The position numbers were made by a program, and so were the translations under genes. From assembly GCA_026260175.1 (NCBI GenBank), contig JAKCWW010000914.1, positions 1-64,000 on the forward strand: a stretch of DNA of 64,000 nt, read 5' to 3'. The stretch comes from Reticulitermes lucifugus (Eukaryota > Arthropoda > Insecta > Blattodea > Rhinotermitidae). A model generated the notes under the pieces. It worked only from the letters and a program-made list of their open reading frames with translations, was not told the DNA's origin and ran no database searches. How positions within the stretch are numbered: the first letter of the stretch is position 1; each line of letters opens with the position of its first letter. This document shows, in pieces, positions 1 through 14,884 of this stretch.

Positions 1-4
1 AAAC

Positions 5-175
5 TTATAATTGCTCAGTGGTATGATGTGGAGATCTCCTGTACCAGATTTTATCCATATTGGTCAAGTATATAAGTACGGGTAGTAACTCATTTACGCC
101 CGTCGGTAAACTACGCCTGTCATTGAGCCAATTTTCAAGAAACTTAACACTTGCTGAACTTTTTATAGAGAACTC
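5..175 (-). other. Possible terminal coding exon or decayed ORF at the left edge
   Basis: On the minus strand a frame reads about 56 residues (from EFSIKSSASVK to HHTTEQL) to a TAA at 5-7. It is preceded by a fair splice acceptor (TTTTCATGAAATTCAG, with AG at 177-176). Its residue mix looks protein-like and it holds several CpG in an otherwise CpG-poor area, as a constrained exon would. Directly upstream, at about 225-357, short open stretches occur in the other two minus frames, which fits a frameshifted relic as well as an exon. I do not recognise the protein. It could be chance. Confidence 0.25.
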
Positions 176-3100
176 CTGAATTTCATGAAAATCCACCAGA
201 CAGTTCAGTCACTGCTACTGGGTCATGGATAGAAGGGCATGGTCTGCACATGAGGGATTCCTTTTTCACTTTGTAAAGGACACTTGATAATGTGAAGAAA
301 TTTTTCTTTTAAGCGTCCTTTTTGGGTTATTCGTGCCCCATATGTCTTCATTTACCCAGATAATTCAGTTTACTGTATTAACTTAGGGCACTAAAGGATT
401 TTAAATATTGCTAATTTTTATATCTTGTATATTATTTTATGGAAATAAAACATGCATTTTAAAACTAGTATTGTAACATTTATTTTAACCAGGGTTATAT
501 TTCTCATTGTTAAAATGAACAACCTCCAGAACACAACCTCATTTTTGTATTAAGCAAGTTACACAGTGCATCTCAGTGTGGTGTAACCCAGATCAAATCT
601 GACAAGATCACCCATACACAAACCAAGATAACCCACAGTGATACTTCATAACCTCATATAGAACTGAGGAAACAAAAAACACAAATTGATTGACTAAGAG
701 TGCACAGGATTTTGGCACTTCTACAATGAGATGAAAATAATAATCACATATGCTTGTGGTTTCGGTATATATCATACAATAATAATTAAATAATAAAAAG
801 TAGTGACAGTAAATTATTGTCACATAATTTTATGTTTTACCAGCAAGCTATTGCATATGATATTTTATATTTAAAAAACATGATTTTAACTACTTAACCA
901 CACACTAATAATGATAAAAGTACTCATACTGAGTATGCAGTTATGGGTTTAAATGATGTTAAGAGTGGTATTGTATAGCTTGCTTAATGAACATATAAGG
1001 GGTTGTGGTCTTTGTTCTGGGATACATTGCTGTGTCACGGAGTGATCTGTGCATGACATTTTGAGACAGTGTAGTGGTGTTGTCTTCAAGAAAGCAATGC
1101 CTAATTCTACATTGGCACCAATCACCCAATGAGATAGCATCATATCCCAGAAAAATGACCTTGACTGCACTGCTGCAAAAGCCTACAAACTTGCATCTCT
1201 GAGATTGTTCTGATAAGTGCATGTATTTTGTTAATGAGAACTATAACAGTGGTATGAAGCCATGCAGTTTGGTCTATGGTATTGAATTTCCAGAGTAACA
1301 TGCTACATCCGTCTTAAAAAGAGCACAGCCGCACATATTACATTAATGCCTCCTTAGGGTATCGTATGTAATCAGTTGATGGTAGTAGGAGCTTTCCCAG
1401 AATGATGAGAGACTCGAAAATGAAATACGATATATCTTCCACATAAGATTACTGTTTAAAGAGGGCCTTGAATAAAGTGAAGAATACTCGCACATGGTCT
1501 CCAATATGTATCGGTTCTCATCACAACCAAAGGATGCAGATCTATTTAAAAGTTTGTTGATTTAAAACGTTCCTTGTTTGTCTTCAATTTCTATCTAATT
1601 TTTATTACTGCATTTTTAATGTTTAATTTAGTTGTTTTATAAGTGCTGTTGGGCACATCTAGGAAAGAACTCAGATGTTCTACTTCAGACTCTCAATACA
1701 CAATGCTGTGAGTTAGGACTTTCTGTATCACATCAAACAGAACAAAAAGACTATTTATAAAAAGCACAGTACAGCATAATTATTAAAATTAAGACATTAG
1801 AAAGTGTGATTATTAATTAGGTCAGAGGGTTTTCACTGGCCAAAATTTAAGTTCATAAAAAAAATGAATCTACTAGAAGCATATTCACCATCAAATATGG
1901 TCATTTTATTTCTAGAGTGGAAGGTCTATCAATGTTAGTTACATTTTACTGTTCATTTCTCCTAAGAAAATTCAATAGACTGGATTTTTAAATTATCTCA
2001 AAGTCAATGATATTTAGGAAAGTACCAATCAATAAACATGACATAGTCCACATGAACGTTATGGTTCAGAGTTTCATGACAGGTTCTGACAACAGAGATT
2101 TCATTTTATCTTTCCTGGCTTTTGTACCTCGTTTGTGGCATATCCTGTTCGCATTTTCTTGGCTGATTTAACAGTTTTGAAGGTTGTTGCCACTCTGATT
2201 TCTGAAAATTCTTGTCTGAATTTCCTGTGACATTTTGTGTTGAAGAAATGTTTACTTTGATGTTCTATAGTTCACCATTTCTATATTGTCTTAAGCAGAG
2301 CGGTACAAGCTGAAAGGGCAATTCATTTCCCCTGATGAAAGTTTTGTTTGCTATGTTGAGACGACAGACTTATGAAAAATGAGGAGAATTTTGTCAGTTA
2401 TCTGTAGGGAAGCATGTTTCCAGTTTTCGTTGGCGATGAAATCCAGCTGATGTTCATGAAATAAACTGTACTTCTTGTGTTAAAACATGTCCTGTAGGTT
2501 GGAAGTGACTGAAAGAAAAACTAATTGTCATTTGTGGTGTTAACATTATATGATGCTTTAGTTTTGACACACATATAATGGGATCCCTAGTACAATTATC
2601 AATTAAATAAAAACTGTATACAGTATGGGATAGTAAAATGTGGACCACTCTAAATTTGATTTAATGTATGTCTTAGAACTTTGAAAACACAAATTAAGAG
2701 TTTAGGTTATAGTGCCCAAATTATACATTAATAATTTTACTTCTCTGTCATTTGGTATAACCGTAAAGTGGATATAATTTATTGGTATTGAGCAGTTTTT
2801 AACCTATATAATTTTTCTTGTGTGTTTCTGTAGTCCATAATCACATGGTTTTTACCTGGACTAAAAATACAACAGCCCACCCACTGTGTGAAAAGTGGCA
2901 GATTTAGTCTGTGAAGGGTAGGGGCATTACAGTAACAACTCATGTCTGATCCTGGAATATATTTATTACAGTTTACACAATTCTTGATATAGAATGAATT
3001 GGTAACGTTGAGTTGCAAGCAGAAATAATAGATATGGACAAAGATATGGTTGCTTGTGGGTACAGACATAGTAATATCAATGATCACAAAGTAATAGATA

Positions 3101-4879
3101 CCATTTTAAGATATGTTCTCATAAGTCAATATTACATTCAACTATATGTTATAATTACATATATATAATATAATAAATATTATATATAGTCACTTTCATT
3201 TCAACATCTTGGATTTAATTTGTTATGATGACTGACACTGATTTGTTAAGCTAATCTGATATTGTTATACAATTTTTTTATGCTGTAGGTGTTTACTCTG
3301 CAACAGAATATGATATCTGCAAACAAGCTATATATAAATCCTTTTTTGTATTTATTTTTGACAATTTATACTAGTATAAACAGAGACATTCTAATGTTGT
3401 GGGAGAAAGTTTGATACACTGAAATAGAGATCCAGACCTACTTCTGCGACATATTTTTAATATAATTTTATGATACGTATTTCTACACATATGATATGGG
3501 AAATTTGAACTGGATACACTTTTGTTGTAAGCTAAAATCTTAGAAGGTGTGTAGCTGTACACTTACAATTATACGAGTAGCATAACCGTGGGTAATTCGA
3601 TGCGTAAGCCTGGACTTCTTTGTTGTCCCACAACCTTAGTGCTTTACCTGTAAGTCTGTAGAAGCTGATAAAGTAAGTGATTAAGATGTGTAAAGTATTA
3701 TTTTTGTGTTGCAAACAAATATGACCAGTCTATTCTAAAATACATTATACCCATTGAATAAGAAAATGGTTGAAGAAATTTTGGTTGTCTGTTATTTTAA
3801 GAATAATACAATTTCTTGAGCAGGAATATTCTGGTCAGAGTTCCACATGTATCATTAGAATTACAGATCTCACAACCCTGCAAGATAGCTGCTAAGAAAA
3901 ATCTCTTACAAGATGTATTTAAATTTTTTGTCTGAAGACTAGGCCATGTGAACAGTTAAAGACTCAACACGTAATATTTTTTATTCATACATGGCCCAAG
4001 CTCAGGGTCCCTATTTGTTACATACCTCATCTCACCTGTACATCAAATGCTTGGGAATTGTTTCTTCAAATTTTTAGCTCTATGTAAGAGGGAGACCAGA
4101 CTAAGGCACCAGATAGGGATATGTTATGAATGTTTAGGTTCTGAATGGTGAATTTGGAAGAAGGATGAAGGATATAAATAAATGTAAATTGAAAATCTAA
4201 ATAATAAATATTTAACCAACTGCCAACAGTTTTTCAAGAAACATAAATAGATAAACAAAAAGAAATAAAATAAAGCTTAACACTTTAGGGGACTGGAAAT
4301 AATGAAAACCACACATACAATGTTTTAAGGAGCTACTTACGAAAAACATGGAAAACAGTAAGGATAGTTGACAAACCAGAATTTAAGCAGGGTATCCACA
4401 GCATGCAAGGCAGCAGTAGAAACAATTACACTATAGCATTCGATGTAAAACTGTGTTAAAGATTTTCTGATTGTCACTGTTATTAACACTGTCACGTTAA
4501 CTGAACCCATATTTTGACCCATTTTAAGTGTATTGAATTGCTTCATTATTTAGTGAGTGACATACTATCAGCATTTCCATTATTACCTTGATGTAGTAAT
4601 TTTTTATTCTGTGGCCAAGGGCTGACAAATTATTGCAAATCAACAGCATCCCAAATTGTGTTTGTCCCTGAGCCTCTCCATGCCTAACTGCACTCTGATT
4701 TTATTTATGTAGATATGGCTATAATGTGCACATTGCAATTCCTGTATTTGATTAAATACTAATCAGGTAGTTCTTATTACTTGTTAGTCTCAGCCATGGT
4801 AACTGGCATATACACACCCCTGCTTACACAACAGTTAGGTTCACAAAGGTCCAGTGCAGGTCAAATTGACTATAGAGTA

Positions 4880-5070
4880 ATATATATATATATATATACA
4901 TACAAACACACACACACACATATATATATGTGTGTGTATGCATGCATGTGTGTGTGTGTGTATGTACACTGTACACAGCATATATACACATACTGTACGT
5001 ATGATACATGTAACCATATATATATAGCATATGGAATTACATATGTATGTGTGTGTGTATGCATGCATGT
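4880..5070. repeat. Compound (TA)n/(CA)n/(TG)n microsatellite
   Basis: Runs of TA, then CA, TA, TG, ATGC and TG follow each other, so that the tract is partly self-complementary. Several overlapping open frames on both strands (Tyr/Ile/Cys/Val- or His/Thr-rich) are products of this tract and not genes. Confidence 0.9.
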
Positions 5071-5826
5071 ATACTTCACTGTTACCAAGCACTGTAAATG
5101 TAGGACATAAATACTGACTATGAAAACATACATTTACCTAAATAATAATAATAACAAAAAATTGTGTACATATGATATTGTGTAACTCAAAATTGCATAA
5201 GTAGGGATGTGTCTCTAAATATATTGCTGAACTAGCTTCAACTAATCAGAGTTTACATATCTGTGAAAAGTCACATTTTCTGTTCTGTACTAACTGAAAT
5301 GTCTTGGTTCTCATCTACTTCACAAGCAGCCTCTCAATTCTCCCCCTCAGCCCCTTCTTGAGGGGGTTGGGGATTTTGGAAATACAGAATTCCAGACATC
5401 ATATCATGATCAGAGATATCATTGTTCACCTACTCTTTATAGTGTTTATCACATTCTACATTTCAGTTAGTATCATTCCTTCAGAGATTCCAATATAAAA
5501 ATTGTTTATAATTTACAAGGCTGTGAGATCAGTTTTTTAAAAGGATGTTAATGTTTAATAACTTGCTTCCAAAACAGTTATAACAAATTAACTATATGCA
5601 TGTGGAAAGGAAAACTGATATGTCTCATATTAATTTTTCTTTTGATTGCAGTGATTCTATTTTTTAAATAGTTCTTTCATTTTATATCAACAATATAGCA
5701 TCTTCAATAAATTGTTTGAATGTTACAAGGATTTTAACCATCCTACTCAATTTCAGCAGTGTCCATCATTCAAGGTTTTCCACGCACAGTGTTCAGAAAT
5801 TGGTTCTGTTTTTTCCTTGAGGTAAC

Positions 5827-6081
5827 AATTCTGTGGCTCCATGCATGACACCCATAACCCACACTTAACCCATTCCGAGAAAGTCGAGGTTTCATGCACG
5901 GAAATCACTACTCTGGAAAGAATTACTGCAGGGTGATGCCACTGGCACTTCACTGCAGGCACTGCCTAATATGTTCCTGTATTGAGAGATGATAGATACT
6001 AGGTAAACCAACACACAGATAGCATTATCTTAATTTTTCAGATTTGACGGTTATGGGTTTCATGCATAGAGCCACAGAATT
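5827..6081. mobile_element. Non-autonomous DNA transposon (MITE), 32-bp terminal inverted repeats
   Basis: The left end 5,827-5,858 and right end 6,050-6,081 are reverse complements at 30 of 32 positions; the shared core includes ATTCTGTGGCTC and ACCCATAAC. The 191-bp interior has no coding capacity. No convincing target-site duplication is visible, so the true ends may lie slightly outside or the superfamily may be one with short duplications. It is one of very few recognisable transposons in the CpG-poor compartment. Confidence 0.6.
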
Positions 6082-9000
6082 TAAAGTAAGAAATTTCCAC
6101 TGGGCTTCTTGGCATAGCTAGTCCAAGGTACAAGACTAAATCTTCTGGGGCTCAACTAAGTAGGGTTCCTTACTTTATCCTCTCACTTGCAGAAGCAAAC
6201 AGAACCAGTGTCTGAAATGCTGAGATTTTCAACTAACAAGGATGATAGACAGATGATAGACTGATAGAACATTAGTCAAAAGGATTGCTGTACACCACAG
6301 TCAGAAGAAACCTTCAGACTCAGTCATCTGTGATACAGTATCACAGTGCCAGTTGTTTGTTACATTTCAGAATTTTTACCTTAGTAAATTGTTGGAAAGA
6401 AAAAGTATTTGATTTGTAATTTCCCAATAGTTTCTGTTTTTAACATCATGTACTATCATATTTATGTTATAAATATGTTTTCTCTTGTTGTTACAGTACA
6501 GACATTTTTCTTTTGCATAATTTACTATTGACAACTGTAACAGTATAACCATTTTTGGAAGAGACAAATGTCCATTTTTTAAGAATTATGCCATAATTCT
6601 CTGCTTTGGAAGCTGGTAACTCAACCTACAAGTGGTATTTGAGTAATCAATTGTTATCCCTTGCACTTTTAGTATAATTTCAGCTGAAGCAGTAGTAGGA
6701 ATACACTCATTTTGAATAATAGTAATGGATTATTTGCTAATCTGTCCACTGGCTAGGAATCTTTTACCCTTAACGTGCGTTACGTTGCACAGAAAAGGAA
6801 CAGAGATAAAAGACAATGAGTTCGTACATACACGCATAATTTCAGTGACAACACGATTCTTTTGTCATTAACATACACATACCCTGAATAATTTACATGT
6901 GTTGATTAGTATATGTATTAAAAATATCAATGTTGAACTAATGGTCATCCTCTCTGTATTTCCCGTGCAAATAATAATCCTTGGTACTACCTACATATTG
7001 AAGAAATAACAAATTCATGTTGATGCATGGTACAGAATAAACTATTATACAAATTTGATATTTATGAACAAAGATGCATGTTATACTAATTACGACTCTA
7101 TTAAAACAGTGTAGGTTTCACACATGAAGAGAAGAAATTGAAAATGTTGCATCAAGAAGAAGTTTATCACAATTATTTAAAGTGAAGCATACATGCATGT
7201 TTTAGTATTTTTGTTGTGATGATGTTGCATGGTTTGTTTGGAAGTACTTCTTATACAGTCCTTGTTACACCATTGGAAATTACGTAGGCTGAACAACTGG
7301 GAGCCAGAAAGCAGACGATAGGCAGACTGTGACTGGAGATCTTTAAAATAGTATTGTCTGAATCAGTTTGTAAGTGCAATGGGTCTGTATATCTTTACTT
7401 TCTTGAATTTCTTAAAATGACACAAAATGATCACTTGTCTGATTTTGCACTTTATAGCCTAAGTCATTAGTGTTGCAATGTTACTGGGGGCCTGGTGATA
7501 GATTATGGTGATATATTTTGGCAAAATTAATAAGGTCTACAGCTGAATTTTAGCTTCCTGAAGACAGAACAAAACCCCTAAGACCTGGGCCCCAGATGTG
7601 GCTGAGCATCCCTCTTCCACAAACACCATAGCATATACACCCCTGGCTCAAGTTACATTTTTGATAGCACTGTGTTCAGATCCATACATCTTAGAAATTT
7701 ATATTACATACAGTACCCATTTTCACCTGCACATCTTATGTTACTACAGACACTGTGGTAATATTCTGAGCTCTTCTATTATGCATTTATAAACACAATT
7801 ACATTGTACAGATTATATTGATACTGAATGTAATCATTTATACTGGCTGAGAGTACCAGCACTTTCATTCTTAAAAGGTTGATAAACAATTTTTACTTAC
7901 TTTCTATAAACTGTTATCTAAAAGTAATTTGTATAAATGAGGATAGCTTTTACAAAGGGATGTATTTTTAGTAAGGGAACATAAATTTCTATAAGTTACC
8001 CAAGAGTATGACAACATGACATGTTACTTGTAAGGTATTTGCTAAACATTTTTATGCAGAAATAACAATCCATTTATTTTGGGAGAAAAAATTGTCTAAT
8101 ACTTTCTAGTACTACCTTCTGTGGCAAATACTGGGTTTCATGTGTAGATTTCATGCACAAAATTTTGATAGGTAAAGGTGGACAAACAATTTGGCACACT
8201 TATACATGACACTGAAGTTTCTTCATGATATACAATTACACTGAAATATCGGGCATATAATGGTACAAGCGAAAAATTTAGAACATGAAGATTGTTCCTG
8301 TCATATGGCACATATGTTATTGTCTTTATTTCCAGTATAACATGCATGGAGGTTTAATGACAGTTGATTATTACATTTCTTATTAAATAATGTTAGGCAT
8401 GTGAATTGAAAGGCTAAGATATGCAGGAGATGAACTGTCACCAGTTACCCTTGCATTTGGTTATTGTTTCCATGTAGTTTCATCCAAAAACATAATAAAA
8501 CCTGTTCCTTAGCCAATCATTTCTTTATCTTATATTTAAATCTGAATGTATATGATTTTCACAGGTGACACCACAGTTACTTCAATTAGTATGAAGAGAT
8601 GGCTAACCTCTCACTGATATACAATTTGTATTAGTACCCTGAATTTGCATCAGCAGGCATAACTATGGGAAACATATAAGACAGTGGAAATACAAATACA
8701 GAGAATGAAAATTCTCTTCATGTAATAAGCTGGAAAAACATCCAGCAGTTAAGACTTTCAATTCAAAGAACAACGTTTTACTATCCCCCACATTTATTTT
8801 CTTATGTTCTTAGGATATTATCTGCATGTATGCACCAGACTGTATGTTACTTGATGATTATGACACTATAATGCTATCATATAATTTATGCCATATGTTA
8901 TTCAGCTATTCAAATTTAAATAGCTATACTGTATAATGCTCCTTTATTGTCAGTGGCCACTTGATTTGATATGGCAGTTTCTGAATCATTTTGCAGAGCA

Positions 9001-9840
9001 TTAGAAAAGAAAAAAAATACATACAAATTTCTATAAAAAGTGGAAGATTTAAGATTTCTGTTGATGTTAATATGTCTGAAGGAGTGTGTTCTTTCCTTAT
9101 CCTCTTGTATATTTATTGTCCATAAATCACTCTCATAACCTAAAGTGATTCTTTCCTTTAAAAATTAAGCTGATTTATGTATCACAATTCTTACACAAAC
9201 CTGAGTCAGTATAGTTAAAAAATATCAAAATATGGCTGACACATGAGATATTGTGAAAAGAATATATGTCATAATATTTGACAATGACTCATTCATATTG
9301 TGTAGAATTAAATCTTGATAACATGGGATCTAAACAAATTGCTACACACAGCTCTGTGATCACACATTCCTGAATATTATCAGTGTATGATGGGAAATTC
9401 ACGTGAATAAACCATTTAAAATTAAACGAAAAATAAATAAATGTAAGCAAGAAAACTTACAATTGACATGAAATAAGAACTCTTTCATGATTTACTAAAT
9501 AGGAACATTAATAACAAATATTAAACATTTTCTGGGCATGGCCCAGGATGTACACTTTGAAAAATTAAACTTAATAATTATGTATGCAACTAACGCATCA
9601 AAATTATAAGATGCAAAATTATCATAATTATGGACATGAAACTTCATTCGAAAATGTCTCTACTCGATTTTGTCAGCAACATAAATGGAAGAACAAATTA
9701 CTGTTTGTCAAAATTTCCCTGTCAGCCAGATATAATTTCGGTACTTTCCATATTCTAAAATAAATCATTAAGTCACCATCAAGATCCCTAGTACTTTGTG
9801 ATTCTCTGTCACAAGTTTTGTGGTTGCAATCACATGGTTT

Positions 9841-10172
9841 TTGTGATTTCAACACACATCAGCTCGCGTTCACGCACAGACACGCACGTGCTCACACGAA
9901 CGCAAACGAACGCACACGATTACACATGCGCACATTTGTTGAAATTTGTTTGGTATTTATACCGAACAAATGGAACAACATTAATTACCAGCGTGTGTGT
10001 GAAACGTGCCTAATGTCCTGTAGTTTGCAGCGCCAAATATGATATGCACAAGGACATCAGTATTACGTTTAAGGTTATGTAGTGTTGTTCCTGAATTTGA
10101 CAGCTGTTTCACAGTGCACATTACCCTGCATATATCAATGGCACTGATCGCGCCAAATCTAAATAACTAACA
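9841..10172 (+). promoter_or_regulatory. CpG-rich pocket ending in a splice donor; possible promoter and first exon
   Basis: About 18 CpG fall in 360 bases here, against about 3 per kb around it, beginning with an ACGCAC-type tract (9,841-9,932). The pocket ends in AACTAACAG followed by GTAAGA at 10,173, a good plus-strand donor. A CpG-rich island in a CpG-poor compartment is what an unmethylated promoter would leave behind. No TATA box or coding start stands out, and the donor could be fortuitous. Confidence 0.3.
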
Positions 10173-10739
10173 GGTAAGAAATTACAAGCCATGACTATGG
10201 CCAATGTTAAGGATTTGGCAAGTTTTCTTTTTTGTCTGCAGGCTGGTTTGGGGAGTTGGTTGGAACATGAAGCCTATATATATTCAAAATATAAGAAATG
10301 AAGAAATGGGAATGAAAGTGTTTCATACCATTTTCAGAATTAATTATTGATGCATAAATCTAAGGCCTATGCCAGTCATGTGTTTTATGAAAGGTAAATT
10401 ACGTTGTTAGCATTCTGAGGATTGCCCATCTTGCAGTTAATTCCATATTTTAATAAATTTGTTGAAAAATCAATTTTTTGCTTTACTGAAAACATTACAA
10501 CAGCAGGCTATGATGACACATGACTAGATATGAGACAAAATATGAATAAATTGCTATATTTTGATGTAATGGTCTTAGTAATTGACATTTCCGGTTTTGT
10601 AAGAAATGCCACTAGGTAACAGAGGTTGAAAAATTCAGTGTTTTAATCCTGTTTAACTGAATTGGCATGATATTTGACTCATTTTACAAGTTTTTTAGCA
10701 TCCTTTCCTTTTAAAAATGGGCTTGTAAAATAATCATGC

Positions 10740-10767
10740 TGTGTGTGTGTGTTTTGTCAGTGAGTGA

Positions 10768-10815
<48 letters not shown>
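10740..10815. repeat. (TG)n microsatellite with TGAG interruption
   Basis: About 75 bases of TG dinucleotides interrupted by TTTTGTCAG and TGAGTGAGTGAG. No gene overlaps it. Confidence 0.95.
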
Positions 10816-10817
<2 letters not shown>

Positions 10818-13800
10818 GCATAGATAGTAGGTAGTATTGAACTGGATTTTAAATAAATGCGATGCAAGGGTGTAGACTGAGTTTGTCACAGGTTAGGGAT
10901 CTGTGACAGGTTCTTATGAACATGGTAATGAACTTCAGCTTCCAGAAAATGAAGGAAAGTTCTTGACTGACTGAGGGACTCTGCTCCATGCAGTTAGTCA
11001 GGTACTTACAATTGTGAATAATGTACATTTGACTTGACAATAATTTTATTTTATGACCATGCATATGAGGCCATAAGCCAAACCAAATTTGATTGATTAA
11101 ACACAATATCTTAATATGGCATTCATAGCATAAGGCTTGTGGGATAAAGCTGCTGCAATGGGAAAGAAGGCTTCAGGAGTTATACATGATACTCTTGTTT
11201 TTGTAGCATTTAGTAATTTCCATAGTGTACAATGATAATTATGTCATGGTTTCATGTCTTATATACGTTCACTTAATTTTTTATTCAAATGAATGAACAT
11301 TTTGAAACAATTTTTTTGTACACGTGCAAAAATGTATGGATTGTTCCTGTTATAGATTCTCATGAAGAAGTGAGCTCTGAAAAAAGAGCAAGAAGTAATT
11401 AGAAAAAACATTTTTTTGTGGTACCATTGTTACATTCTTTGTTTTATATCATTCTCATTTTCATAATGCTATAGAACACAAAATGTTACACTGTAGTCTC
11501 TGTACAAGTATTTAAAATTGCCATTGGTAACATAGAACACACTCCTCCTTACAGATTCTTTCAGTGGATGGTGTAATGTAATAAGGCTGTCTTATTGTCC
11601 TTTGGCACATGTACATACATTTTCTCATCGTAGGTTTTTATGAAACATCAAGTACAAAATTATGACTTGTTTATAAGGACTGTTTGTGTGAAGTAATTTA
11701 GTACATCACAATACATACTGAATTGTGTGTTAGAGCATCCATAGGGTGTAAGAAACAGTATTCGATTATCATTTTTATCAATGTATTTGAGGTAGTACAA
11801 CTACTACTGCATTATGCTGAGGGTTTTTATGTATAATATACCATTTATTATGTAATATGTGGTTTCCATCAAACACTTGATTCGTCTCATGTATCTCATA
11901 AGAACTTTTTCAGCTAGAAGTTAGATTAACTGAGATAATTTTGTAGAGTAGTGGAAGTGATTTATCTTATATTTTATATGGTGACTGCAACATTTAACTG
12001 TGCCATAGCTCAGGTTTTTAAACACTTACTTCTTACTATAGAGACCTGTGTTATATCTGAGGGTAGTCCATGTGGGATTTCTGGTTGATAAAATGGCACT
12101 GTGACATATTTCTTTCCTAGAATTGTAGTCTTCCTGTGCCACTTTTTATTCCACCAGCATTAATACAGTACAATCTGTAACTCCCTTTTGGTTGTGTGTG
12201 ACAGGCCTCACCAGTACTAACTTATCATAACCTTGGTCTTCCTAGTTAGGGCTTCTCTTCTTACCTGACACCTGGGGCCTATGAAGGAGGGAACTGAAGG
12301 TGCTGAAATTCCAGGCCCATCACCAAAATATGCCTATGAAAATTCAGGCACATTTTCTTAGATACATTTTGAAGTATCTCAAAATAAAAATATGTATGTA
12401 ATTTTGAATTAGTTGTACCATTGAACTGATGCAGTGGCATTGCCACTGTCAAACTGTTTGTTTATTAGAAGTATGAGTTTTGAACAAGCAAATACACTGC
12501 CACTCCTGTGCATAAAAAATGAACTATTGTGCAAATAGGATCTAAATCCTGTAGTTGCAGATTTTGAAAGTCATAAATCAAGAGCACTACTCATTCTGCT
12601 GTTTCAGTGTTGTATTTTATTAAAGTAAAAACTGTGATATACAAATTGGCATTATTTTGAAGTCAAATGTGCTGTACAGGTCCAATAAAAATTCTCAGCT
12701 CCAGGACCAGCAGGCCATGCCTGACAGTTGGTTGTCTGTCAGTTATACAGCAGAAAAATTTTCTTTAAATTTAATTACATATATATTGATTTTGTATTTA
12801 ACTGAGGTAAAGGAATGAGAAATTAAAAAAAAATGAAATGAAAAATTAAAGCAGTACCGGCTAGGTCAGTTATGTGTTGGGGAAGTGTGCAAAATACATA
12901 AATTTACTTAATTAAATAAAAATACCTTTATTGTAATTAGAGTGTTGTGAGTTGCTTATTTTGTTTTAAATTATCTGTCACACTACATGAAGAAACTTAC
13001 AATCAGACAAAGACTGATTGTGTCTTCCTACAGACTATGATCAGTAAAACACTTTCCAGCTCTGAATTGCATTGAATTTTGTTATTATTAACAACGGTAT
13101 AGATTATACTTTAGATTTTCTTAATTTTCACTGTGTTAATGTACACTTCATAGTGTACATAAATCATTCCTATACTATCTAAAACCGACTTATATAATCT
13201 TAGTAATTGACAGCGTTGTTAAATAACATACTTATCTTTAATGAAATGAAGGAATGTTATTATAGAAGTTAGGATTTCCCTATTTTCTTTTCTCTGTGTT
13301 TATTTTACTGTCTATAACTGCTACACTTTTATGTATTTTATGCGTAATGCAAAACGTCAATCTTTGTCATCAGTTGCATTACAGAGAACTGCTAACAGTT
13401 AGATGATCAATTATGTAGTATGTTTCTTGATTTGTTTAAAGTGAACTAGGTTAAACAGCGTTTGCTGGTAAGATGATGATTAACTGTCAAATTAGAAAGG
13501 TTGTGAAAGGTAATAGCTTTAACTTACTACTTGCCATCAGAAATGAAGGAAAACCACAGAAAACCTCAAGTCAGAGTAGCAGGTATCAGGGCCAAGACTG
13601 AGTACAAGACACAAAACTGAAATATTATAATACTATGATCTTTGGCTAAAATTCTTATATCTCTCACTTCTGAACATATTATTGCATCTACAAATTATTT
13701 TCAAAAAATTGTTAGCTTTATAAAGTCCAATTATGTGTAGTCATATGACATCTGATTAGATCAAGTTTTCTTCCTTTAATTTAATGTGAAGTTCTGAATG

Positions 13801-14863
13801 TTGGTCTTTGTCTGAGAGATGACCTCCCTTTCAGATTAATTCTTTTAAACATGTGACAAGTTATCTGGTCATTTAGTTTTAAGATATTAAGACTGTAGGA
13901 CTGAGCCTATTGTTGTACCAGAACATGAGTTAGGTGAATGTCGGACTGTATCAACAGAGTAACTGAATATGTGAATGTGAATTATTTATATATACAAGCA
14001 TCTTGTGTAGAAAAAATAATTGTCGTTTTTATAGTTGAATTTAAATGAGATTAATTATTCTGAATGTAAAATTGAATTATGGCAAGTAATGCAAAAGATG
14101 GTGAAATGTGTGGAAATCTATTTTGACTTTATGTTAAGTTGTGTAATTTTGGTGGTGTATATTAGGTTACAGTTTAATATAAATTTTCGTGTTAAGTGGA
14201 TTACTTTTCTTGACAGAGTATGAAGGAAATGTAAAATTTGCACATAGATATTTGAAATCCAATTAATAAAGTGAAGCATTTAAGTTCTAAAAGGGAATGT
14301 CATTTTAGCAGAACAGTTTCCATATTTACAAGTTTGCTCCAAAATAATTTAATCAGAAAAAGCAACAATTGAAAGGTAAGGAGGAGCTAGCCAGACGTGA
14401 TCATGATTAGGGTATGGTACAAGAAGGTTAGAGCACATAAAAAGGCCGAATAATGAAATTTGAAATACTTTATAAAATTTATGTAAAATTACAAAATAGT
14501 GTATGGAACTGCATTTATTCAGTTCTTAACACATTATGAAAGATACGAGTAATTCTCACACATATCCATATTTCATGCAAGTAGATGAAATTATTCCTGT
14601 TATAAAATGGATTAAATTGTGAAGGAATGCATAAATTTAACACATAAAAACCCCCAGCTTTTTAAAGAAATTGATGTGTTTACAGCAAGCAAAGATGAAT
14701 TGTCATAAATGAAATTCTATGAGAAGGCAGTAGGCTGAAGCAAAATGTTTCCTTAAATGCTAATTATGTGTTGTAGTTGCAACAAATTACAATATAATAA
14801 CAATAACATAAATACTAATAGAAACCAATTCACTTCAATATATATGGTAGTGTGTGCATCTGA

Positions 14864-14884
14864 GTGTGTGTGTGTGTGTGTGTA
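14864..14884. repeat. Short (TG)n microsatellite
   Basis: About ten TG units. A shorter CACACTCACGC tract 40 bases further on makes the two strands partly complementary and generates spurious open frames on both strands. Confidence 0.9.

Noticed and set aside
4781-5133. Open frames on both strands with Tyr/Ile/His/Cys repeats
   Set aside because: Pure products of the compound TA/CA/TG microsatellite.
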